From CADCWK01 sp965218235 (GTDB lineage: Bacteria > Chloroflexota > Chloroflexia > Thermomicrobiales > UBA6265), in contig OZ244596.1 of assembly GCA_965218235.1 (NCBI GenBank), positions 1,674,001-1,738,000 on the forward strand: 64,000 bases of DNA, read 5' to 3'. Below, piece by piece: positions 35,292 to 41,968 of the stretch; position 1 is the stretch's first letter; every line of letters starts with the position of its first letter. The translations under genes and the position numbers were made by a program. The notes beneath the pieces are model-generated. The model saw nothing but the letters and a program-made list of their open reading frames with translations, was not told the DNA's origin and ran no database searches.

Positions 35292-36404
35292 TTAGCGGGA
35301 GTGCGCGGTGACCGACATGTCCGTCGCGGCCAGCCCACGGCGATAGGTGTCGAGACAGCAGCTGGCGTTGGGGTCCTCCGTCGTCGCGCCGTGGCCCGTC
35401 GCCAGCGGCACGTCTTCCGGTTGGAGGGTCAGGTGGCTGATTCCGAACCGGGACTGGAGCAGCCGGGCGATGTCAGCGAGGACGTCGGCCCAGAGCCGGG
35501 CGCCAGTCAGTTCGACATGGCCGGTCAGGGCGACCTGGCCCGGCGCGACGGTCCAGACATGGAGGTCGTGCAGGCCGCCGATTCCGGGGACCTCGACTAC
35601 GGCGTTGCCGATGGCGGCGGTGTCCATCGTCGCCGGGGCGGCGTCGAGCAGGACATCGGTCGCATCGCGGAAGATCGTCCAGGCGCCCCGGAGGATCAGG
35701 GCGCTGACGAGGATTGAGAGGAGCGGGTCGGCGAGGTACCAGCCGGTCAGCAGCATGATGAGAGCTGCGGCGATCGCGCCAATGGAGCCGAGGAAGTCGC
35801 CCAGAACGTGGAGCCGGGCGGCCCGCGTGTTGAGGTCGTGGCTGTGTCCGCCCTCGCCAGCCGACAGTACCCGCAGCATCGCGGCGTTGGCGACCAGACC
35901 AAAGACGGCGATGATCAGCATCAACCCCGACGCGATCTCCGGCGGATCACCGATCCGGCCGATCGCTTCCCGGGTGATGAAGGCGGCGACGACGAACAGC
36001 GCGGCGGCGTTGACGAAGGCGGCGATGACGCCGGCCCGGCGGAAGCCAAACGTGCGCTGGGCAGTGGCCGGCTTCCGGGCCAGCCAGCCGGCGATCAGGG
36101 CGAGAACGAGCGCGGCGGAGTCGGTTGCGACGTGGCCGGCATCGGCCAACAGGGCGAGCGATCCGGTCAGCAGGCCACCGATGACCTCCGCGACGAGGAC
36201 GAGCAGGGCGATACCCAGCGCGATGGCGAGAGGCCGAACGGCGCTGCCGCTCGCCGGACCCTGGAGACCGTGCTGGTGATTGTCGTCCCCGCTGTCGGCG
36301 TGATCGTGCCCATGTTGGTGGTCGTGCCGATCCCCGGCGCAGGACTGGTCATTGCTGGAGGCGCCGTCGCAGCCGATTCTGACGACTGGCCTGGTCAATT
36401 GCAT
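35292..36404 (-). CDS. Cation diffusion facilitator (zinc-type CzcD/ZitB family)
   Basis: This 370-residue antiporter has an N-terminal His-rich stretch (HDHQHGHDHADSGDD) and six predicted helices. The metal site residues are in LLADAGHVATDSAAL (helix 2, HxxxD) and LHVLGDFLGS (helix 5, HxxxD). A His-containing segment, SAGEGGHSHDL, lies in the loop between helices 4 and 5. A cytoplasmic metal-sensing C-terminal domain begins about residue 240. It exports zinc or related divalent ions for H+. ATG 36404 follows GGAG. The open frame extends far upstream without membrane or family similarity, so the long version is rejected. A Cys pair near the C-terminus (ASCCLDTYRR) is a small oddity. Confidence 0.92.
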   Translation of the reverse strand: MQLTRPVVRIGCDGASSNDQSCAGDRHDHQHGHDHADSGDDNHQHGLQGPASGSAVRPLAIALGIALLVLVAEVIGGLLTGSLALLADAGHVATDSAALVLALIAGWLARKPATAQRTFGFRRAGVIAAFVNAAALFVVAAFITREAIGRIGDPPEIASGLMLIIAVFGLVANAAMLRVLSAGEGGHSHDLNTRAARLHVLGDFLGSIGAIAAALIMLLTGWYLADPLLSILVSALILRGAWTIFRDATDVLLDAAPATMDTAAIGNAVVEVPGIGGLHDLHVWTVAPGQVALTGHVELTGARLWADVLADIARLLQSRFGISHLTLQPEDVPLATGHGATTEDPNASCCLDTYRRGLAATDMSVTAHSR

Positions 36405-36680
36405 AGGAAAGGAACTCCGCGTCACGACCGATCGAAACACTGTCTCACGAAGTTCGGCAGTTGGTGAGTATTGTCCTAATTCTACCAGAACCGAACCATG
36501 AATCGTGCTGTTTTCGCTCCGAGAGCGGTAATCCGGGCATCGCGTACCAACCGAGACGGCGGGGCGGATATGGCGAAAGGGACGGGGACGTGCCGGCGAT
36601 CTTGTGTAGACTGCCGAACGGGTCTTCTCACTCTCCAACATCGTTTCGTCGGCCGCTGGCCGCCGCAGGAGCAGGTATCC

Positions 36681-37937
36681 ATGCCGCTGACGCCAGCCGA
36701 CGAGCGCGACCTCGACCGGATGCGCCCCGTCGAAGAGGTTCGGGTGCTCGTCCTGCACTACGCGAGGACCCTGCCCGCCGAGGCGGTCGGTCTGGCGACG
36801 GCGCACGGCCGGACGCTCGCCGCCGACCTCGTCGCGGTGGCCGACCAGCCGCCGTTCCCGGCCGCGATCATGGACGGGTTCGCGGTCCAGGCCGACGACG
36901 GCTCGCCGTGGCGGGAGATCATCGGCGCTCAGATGGCGGGGCAGGTCACGGCGCCGGAGGTGACGCCGGGCACGGCCGTCCGGATCACGACCGGGGCGCC
37001 GATGCCGCCGGGCGCCGACGCCGTCGTCCAGGTCGAGGCGACGGACCTGAGCGACGACAACCACGTCATCATCCATCAGGATCATGTTGATCCGGGTCAG
37101 TTCGTCCGCCCGGTCGGCTTCGATGTCCGGGCCGGGGACGTGCTGCTGCCCGCCGGGACGCTGCTCGGCTTCGCGGAGGTGGGGATGCTCGCCGGCGAGG
37201 GGCAGCTGCCGGTCATGGTCACCCGGCGACCCCGGGTCAGCGTGCTCTCGACCGGCGACGAACTGGTCGAGCCCGGCCAGCCGCTCAGGCCGGGTCAAAT
37301 CCGGGACGCCAACCGGTTCAGTCTGGTCGCCGCGCTGGAGGCGGCCGGAGCCGAGGTCGTCTGGTCGGGCAAGGGGCCGGACGAGCGCGAGCCGCTCCGG
37401 GCGCTCCTCGTCGAGCGGCTGGCCGGTAGCGACGTCGTCGTGACCAGCGGCGGCGTCTCGATGGGCGAGCTGGACCTCGTCAAGGCCTTGCTGCCGGACC
37501 TTGCGACGGTCCACTCCCGCCGGGTCTTCATGAAACCGGGCAAGCCGCTCAACGTCGCCACGGCTGGGCCGGACGACCGAACGCTGTTCTTCGGCCTGCC
37601 GGGCAACCCGGTCTCGGCTCTGGCCTGCTTCGAGTTGTTCGTCCGCCCCGCGCTGCTCAGGATGCTGGGCCGGGCGGTGATCGACCGGCCGACGGTCCCG
37701 GTCCAGCTCGGCGCCGGAGTCACACCGGGCGACCGGCCGGAATACCAGCGGGCCATCGTCCGCGTCAGGGAGGACGGTCGCCTGGTCGCCGAGAACACGG
37801 GCGTCCAGGCGTCGTCGCGGCTGGCCTCGTGGGTCGGCGCCAACGCCCTCGTGCTGATCCCGCCGGGTGAGACGCCGCTGCCCGCCGGGCAGGTCGTCCG
37901 GGCGACGCTGCTGGGAGCGCCGCTCGGCTCGGCCTGA
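36681..37937 (+). CDS. moeA: Molybdopterin molybdotransferase MoeA
   Basis: This 418-residue enzyme inserts molybdate into adenylylated molybdopterin. The domain order is normal: PPFPAAIMDGFAV and RITTGAPMPPGADAVVQVE (domains I/II), VSVLSTGDELVEPG, GGVSMGELDLVKALL and FFGLPGNPVSALACFELF (domain III), then a C-terminal beta domain. ATG 36681 follows AGGAG. The frame is open further upstream, but that part has no MoeA similarity. No other molybdenum-cofactor gene lies in the window. It is divergent from the zinc transporter. Confidence 0.93.
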   Translation: MPLTPADERDLDRMRPVEEVRVLVLHYARTLPAEAVGLATAHGRTLAADLVAVADQPPFPAAIMDGFAVQADDGSPWREIIGAQMAGQVTAPEVTPGTAVRITTGAPMPPGADAVVQVEATDLSDDNHVIIHQDHVDPGQFVRPVGFDVRAGDVLLPAGTLLGFAEVGMLAGEGQLPVMVTRRPRVSVLSTGDELVEPGQPLRPGQIRDANRFSLVAALEAAGAEVVWSGKGPDEREPLRALLVERLAGSDVVVTSGGVSMGELDLVKALLPDLATVHSRRVFMKPGKPLNVATAGPDDRTLFFGLPGNPVSALACFELFVRPALLRMLGRAVIDRPTVPVQLGAGVTPGDRPEYQRAIVRVREDGRLVAENTGVQASSRLASWVGANALVLIPPGETPLPAGQVVRATLLGAPLGSA

Positions 37938-37994
37938 CCCCGTTTCAGTCGTCTTCCGTCGTCCCCGCCAACGGTGTGTTGGTGTTGACCGATC

Positions 37995-38055
37995 CGTAGG
38001 GTCATCCGCTTGCGGTGACCGGCCGCCGCAGCGGCCGTCGCCGCGAGGCGAGACG
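37995..38055. repeat. Degenerate arm of the MITE-like element
   Basis: GTAGGGTCATCCGCTTGCGG opens a stretch whose CCGGCCGCCGCAGCGGCC and GCCGCGAGGCGAGAC parts match one arm of copies A and B. The first 20 bases are more diverged. No opposite arm is present. The remaining 299-nt gap after moeA holds no gene. Confidence 0.55.
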
Positions 38056-38198
38056 GTGTGAGCCACCAGGCGGAACCCGGCTGTCCCGGAGTCCTCGTAC
38101 CGCTGCCCGGTCTGGCGCGGCTCGCATCGCTGGCGGCGCGGATCAGGCCAGCGCAGTAATGCGAGAGCGCGAGCCATGTCCCTGCGGCGACGATGACG

Positions 38199-38228
38199 AC
38201 GTTCAGACGACGTTCAGACAACGTTCAG
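38199..38228. repeat. Three ACGTTCAG repeats at 11-bp spacing
   Basis: ACGTTCAG occurs at 38199, 38210 and 38221, spaced by 11 bp, about one helical turn, just past the stop of the minus-strand gene at 38237. Possible binding-site array or chance tandem duplication. Confidence 0.5.
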
Positions 38229-38236
38229 CGGTCAGA

Positions 38237-38557
38237 TCAGGTCAGATCGTCGGTCCGGAGGGAGACGATGTCGGTCCGGCTGATCCGCATCGTCAGGCGC
38301 TCGTCCGGGTCCGGGCAAACGACAAGGTTGTCCCGCGCCATCCAGTCGTTCGGGTCCAGCGCTCGCATCTTCGCGGGCAGCAGCGGGATCACGGCGGCCA
38401 GGGCGTAGAGGCAGAAGTGGCGGCCGGACGGGATTCGGACCCGGCTGCTGTCGGTCACATCGAAGTAGTCACCGACCGCCAACCCGCAGACGGAACGGCC
38501 CTCGATCGCGACGACGGTGACGCGCAGGTTGGCCAGGTCGAACTCGCCCTTGGTCAT
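38237..38557 (-). CDS. TIGR04076-like small protein
   Basis: This 106-residue protein begins MTKGEFDLANLRVTVVAIEG and has GLAVGDYFDV, PSGRHFCLYALAAVIPLLPAKMRALDPNDWM and VVCPDPDERLTMRI. The order matches the TIGR04076 family of short proteins found in anaerobes and Chloroflexota, of unknown function. The first of the usual family cysteines is kept in VCGL and another in VVCPDP. The start follows GGAGACGG. It is divergent from the LLM gene. The assignment rests on the motif pattern only. Confidence 0.7.
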   Translation of the reverse strand: MTKGEFDLANLRVTVVAIEGRSVCGLAVGDYFDVTDSSRVRIPSGRHFCLYALAAVIPLLPAKMRALDPNDWMARDNLVVCPDPDERLTMRISRTDIVSLRTDDLT

Positions 38558-38679
38558 CGTCCGTCTCCGAACCACGCGGCTTTTGGCCGGCATCATCTTG
38601 CGAACGCCCCGGAATCGTCGGATCGTACGGGGAACGCGGCGCGAACGCAATCGGCATCGCTATTGACTGGGAGGGACGA

Positions 38680-39687
38680 GTGACGAGGCAGGTCTCAATC
38701 GCGTTGCAGGGCGACAAGCCGCTGGTCCGCTACGGCGAGCTGGCGGCGACGGCGGAGTGGTACGGCTTCGATGGCGTCAGTGTCTACGCCGACCTCGGGT
38801 TCCAGCCGGCGATTGGGCCGCTGCTGGAGGTCGCCCATGCGACTAGCCGCGCCCGCATCGGGCCGGCGGCGCTCAACCCGTACCTGCTCCATCCGGTCGA
38901 GATCGCCGGGCAGATGGCGCTGTTGAACGAGGCGTCCAGTGGCCGAGCCTATCTCGGGCTGGCCCGGGGCGCCTGGCTGGACCGTCTCGGGATCACCGAC
39001 GATCGCCCGTTGCTTCGGATGCGGGAGGCGGTCGCGGTCATCCGGCACGTTCTGGCCGGACGAGAGGACGGGTTCGAAGGCGAGATCTACCGCCTACCAC
39101 GCGGCCGTCTGCTGAGGTATGAGGTCTTCGGCCCGACGATCCCGGTGATGATCGGTGCCTGGGGACCGAAGCTGCTGGCGCTGGCCGGCGAGATCGCGGA
39201 CGAGGTCAAGGTCGGCGGTTCGACCAACCCTGATCTCGTCGCGGAGATTCGGCGGCGCGTCGCGGTCGGGGAAGTGCGGGCCGGTCGACTGGCCGGGACG
39301 GTCGGCATCTGCTTCGGGGCCGTCACGGTCGTCGATGAGGACGGCCCCCGCGCCCGGGCCCACGTCCGGCGGGAGGCTGCCCGCTATCTGCCGGTCGTCG
39401 CGCCGATGGACCCGACGGTCGATATCCCGGCCGCGACCCTGCGCGAGATGCAGCGATTGGTCGACGCCGGACGGCTTGATGACGCAGCCGCCCTTGTCCC
39501 GGATGACACGCTGGACCGGTTCGCCTTCTCGGGCACACCGGAGCAGATCGTCGCCCAGGCTGACGGGCTGTTCGCGGCCGGCGTCACCCGGATCGAGTTC
39601 GGCACGCCGCACGGTCTGACCGGGGGCGACGGACTGCGGCTGCTCGGCGAGCGGGTCCTGCCGACCCTGCGATCCGGAGGCGGATGA
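38680..39687 (+). CDS. LLM-class oxidoreductase (Mer-like F420 type)
   Basis: This 335-residue luciferase-like barrel has the conserved strands WYGFDGVSVYAD, ARIGPAALNPYLLHP, SGRAYLGLARGAWLD, PTIPVMIGAWGPKLLALAGEIADEVKVGG and VTRIEFGTPHG. The shape is that of methylene-tetrahydromethanopterin reductase-like enzymes, which transfer hydride from F420H2. The substrate is not visible. The GTG start has GGGAGGGAC 3-4 nt before it. The gene is not close in sequence to the other LLM gene (3735). Confidence 0.88.
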   Translation: MTRQVSIALQGDKPLVRYGELAATAEWYGFDGVSVYADLGFQPAIGPLLEVAHATSRARIGPAALNPYLLHPVEIAGQMALLNEASSGRAYLGLARGAWLDRLGITDDRPLLRMREAVAVIRHVLAGREDGFEGEIYRLPRGRLLRYEVFGPTIPVMIGAWGPKLLALAGEIADEVKVGGSTNPDLVAEIRRRVAVGEVRAGRLAGTVGICFGAVTVVDEDGPRARAHVRREAARYLPVVAPMDPTVDIPAATLREMQRLVDAGRLDDAAALVPDDTLDRFAFSGTPEQIVAQADGLFAAGVTRIEFGTPHGLTGGDGLRLLGERVLPTLRSGGG

Positions 39688-39805
39688 CCGGGTTGTATTC
39701 TCCCGAAAATCGGCGAGATTGGCATGGTCGTTAGGATTTTCGCGCCGTGGCACTGGTTATGCCGGGGACATGCCAACGCATCGTCGTCAATGAAAGGAAC
39801 ACGCA

Positions 39806-40273
39806 ATGGCGGAAGTCGAGAAGAACATCGAGGTCGACGTCCCGGTCCGGACGGCCTACAACCAGTGGACGCAGTTCGAAGAGTTCCCTGAGTTCATGAA
39901 CGGTATCACCGAGGTCCGGCAGACCGACGACACCCACATGCACTGGAAGGCGACGTTCGTTCCCGGTATCTCGACGGAGTGGGACGCTGAGATCACCGAA
40001 CAGATCCCCGACCAGCGGGTCGCGTGGCGCAGCACCACCGGCGCGAAGAACAACGGCGCGATCCGCTTCGAGAAGGTTCGCGAGGACGTCACCCGAGTCA
40101 CGCTCGAACTCGACTACGAGCCCGAGGGGCTGGTCGAGAACGTTGGCAGCCACCTCGGAATCGTCTCCTCCCGCGTCGAAGGCGACCTGAAGCGGTTCAA
40201 GTCGTTCATCGAGAAGCGCGGCACCGAGACCGGCGCCTGGCGGGGCGAGGTCGACCCACCCGGCTCGGTCTGA
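39806..40273 (+). CDS. SRPBCC-family (START/Bet v1-like) cyclase/dehydrase
   Basis: This 155-residue single domain begins AEVEKNIEVDVPVRTAYNQWTQFEEFPEFMNGITEV, the first strand and helix of the ligand-binding Bet v1-like fold. It ends with a long helix, VEGDLKRFKSFIEKRG. Such proteins are annotated as cyclase/dehydrase; binding of a hydrophobic ligand is typical and catalysis uncertain. It stands alone with an AAAGGAA-type ribosome site. Confidence 0.85.
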   Translation: MAEVEKNIEVDVPVRTAYNQWTQFEEFPEFMNGITEVRQTDDTHMHWKATFVPGISTEWDAEITEQIPDQRVAWRSTTGAKNNGAIRFEKVREDVTRVTLELDYEPEGLVENVGSHLGIVSSRVEGDLKRFKSFIEKRGTETGAWRGEVDPPGSV

Positions 40274-40346
40274 CCCCCGCCGACGGGTGTGAACAGCGCC
40301 GTCAGCCACCGTCCCGCCTTCTCGCCTGGGGCTTGGGAATCCGGCG

Positions 40347-40850
40347 TCAGCCCTCGATCTCCCCGAGATGCCTCCACAGTCCAACTCCCTCGGTGATGAG
40401 GAGGCCGACCGTCAGAGCCGCGCTCAGGACGCACCACTGACAGATCGCGTCGAGGACGTTGAGCTCGATGTGGGTCAGATAGCCGTAGTAGACGACCGCT
40501 CCAACCAGCATCCCGACCATCGCGATCGAGACGAACGGCGCCAGCGCCGGTCGGACCCAGCGCACCGCGGAGAGCATCAGCAATGCGACCGATAGCGCCA
40601 GACCGAGCGCCGCGACCGGCACCGGGCCGAGCATCGCGTAGCGGCTGTTCTGGACCGTATGGCAGCCACCATCGACGGCGCAGACGAGCGCCTGGGGCTG
40701 GTAGTGGACGAAGGTCAGATAGGCGGCGACGGCGATCATCGCGACGATCAGTACCGCCGAGACGAGCATCCAGCCAGCGGGCCGGGTGGGATGAACTGAA
40801 TCGATCAGGTTCGGAACCGATCGCTCGCCGGCTCGTGGGGTGGCGCGCAC
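40347..40850 (-). CDS. Vitamin K epoxide reductase (VKOR) family protein
   Basis: This 167-residue four-helix membrane protein reoxidises a DsbA partner using quinone. The two Cys pairs are present: CAVDGGC (about 57-63) in the first outer loop and CQWC (about 139-142) at the quinone site. YAMLGPVPVAALGL carries the usual Tyr-Gly-Pro. The GTG start has a strong AGGAGGTG ribosome site. It lies 53 nt after the DsbA-like gene and is transcribed with it, forming an oxidative folding pair. Confidence 0.92.
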   Translation of the reverse strand: MRATPRAGERSVPNLIDSVHPTRPAGWMLVSAVLIVAMIAVAAYLTFVHYQPQALVCAVDGGCHTVQNSRYAMLGPVPVAALGLALSVALLMLSAVRWVRPALAPFVSIAMVGMLVGAVVYYGYLTHIELNVLDAICQWCVLSAALTVGLLITEGVGLWRHLGEIEG

Positions 40851-40903
40851 AGAACACCTCCTGCCCCCGGACCGCCACGACGGGCGACCCAGGAGCGATG
40901 TGG

Positions 40904-41806
40904 TCAGCTGGCCCGATCAGGCAGGACGGCGACGGGCGTGGCGAGGTTCGGGTCGGTTGCCGGCGCTGGCGGCACCGCTGGCGCGCCAGCGGCCGGTGGC
41001 GTGACGCCGTTGGCGACGAGGATCGCGTCGATCTGGCTAACGTAGTCATCGACCGACGAGCCGGTGACCTTCTGGTCGCCGATCATGAACGTCGGCGTTG
41101 CCGGCACACCCGCCGCACTGGCATCCGCGTCCTGCTGCTGGACGGCGCTCTCGTAGGTGCTGCTGTCGAGACACTGATTGAACCCCGCGGTGTCGAGCCC
41201 GAGCTTGGCGGCCAGGTCCTTGACGCGAGCCTCGCTGAAGTCACCGACCCCTTCACCCGTCCAGTTCCGGTAGAGCGACTCGTGGAAGGCCCAGTACTGC
41301 CCCTGGTCCCCGGCGCACAGCGCCCCCTCAGCCGCCCGCAGCGACTCGCGGTCGTAGCCGTCGCCGCGCTGCCGGGCCAACCCGCTGTCGATGACGAGGA
41401 AGTCGCGGAACTCGAGCGACAGGGCGCCCGTCGCGACGTAGCGCTGGATGAGCTGCGGCACGAGGGTCTGTTGGGCAGAGTGACAGGCGACGCATTGATA
41501 GTCGCCGTACTCAACCAGCCGGAGAGCGTTCGGATCGCCGAGCACCTTCGTCTGCTGAGTGATGCCGGGGTACGGATCGCTGACGGCGACCATCGGGGCG
41601 AGGTCAGCGCCGGGGGCGTCCGCGTTTTGGTTGGTGACGAGAATGACGCTGACGACCGCGATCACGGCGACGACGATCACACCGGCGAGCGTCGCGAGGA
41701 GCCGCCGGCGGCGGTGGGCGACCTGCTGTTTGCGCTGGCGCTGGCGGCGATCGGCCTTGAGGGCCGCACGTCGGTCTTGCCGGGACGGAGGAACGGTGTT
41801 GGTCAT
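40904..41806 (-). CDS. DsbA-like thioredoxin-fold oxidoreductase
   Basis: This 300-residue protein has a basic N-terminus and one membrane anchor (LLATLAGVIVVAVIAVVSVILV, about 37-58), then an outer thioredoxin domain. The active site is CVAC in VEYGDYQCVACHSAQQTL. The cis-Pro is in AAGVPATPTFMIGDQKVTG. It also has a second Cys pair (ALCAGD and QCLDS). It probably oxidises thiols of exported proteins and is recharged by the VKOR encoded next. The C-terminal Pro/Ala-rich tail (APAVPPAPATDPNLATP) is typical of this organism's exported proteins. Confidence 0.92.
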   Translation of the reverse strand: MTNTVPPSRQDRRAALKADRRQRQRKQQVAHRRRRLLATLAGVIVVAVIAVVSVILVTNQNADAPGADLAPMVAVSDPYPGITQQTKVLGDPNALRLVEYGDYQCVACHSAQQTLVPQLIQRYVATGALSLEFRDFLVIDSGLARQRGDGYDRESLRAAEGALCAGDQGQYWAFHESLYRNWTGEGVGDFSEARVKDLAAKLGLDTAGFNQCLDSSTYESAVQQQDADASAAGVPATPTFMIGDQKVTGSSVDDYVSQIDAILVANGVTPPAAGAPAVPPAPATDPNLATPVAVLPDRAS

Positions 41807-41968
41807 GGGATTTGGCCTCTATCAGGGGAGCCAGCGGCGGTTCGCATCCCGGTCCGGAGGCTCGCACCTCCAACAAGGTCCGATTGGATACGCGAAAGGC
41901 TGGCCAGTCGAGACGATCAAGGTTGCGTGACCGCGTCTGAGGCCGGTCTATGCCGGGGCGGATCGGCC

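Noticed and set aside
36498..36680. N-terminal extension of moeA
   Set aside because: The extra residues have no MoeA likeness, and ATG 36681 has AGGAG at proper spacing.
36404..38177. N-terminal extension of the CDF transporter frame
   Set aside because: The frame stays open far upstream across moeA, but the extra part has no similarity. The His-rich start at 36404 with its ribosome site is the natural beginning.
37938..38236. Possible CRISPR-like repeat array
   Set aside because: The repeats are short (8 bp, three units) and at 11-bp spacing; there are no spacers of CRISPR size and no cas genes.
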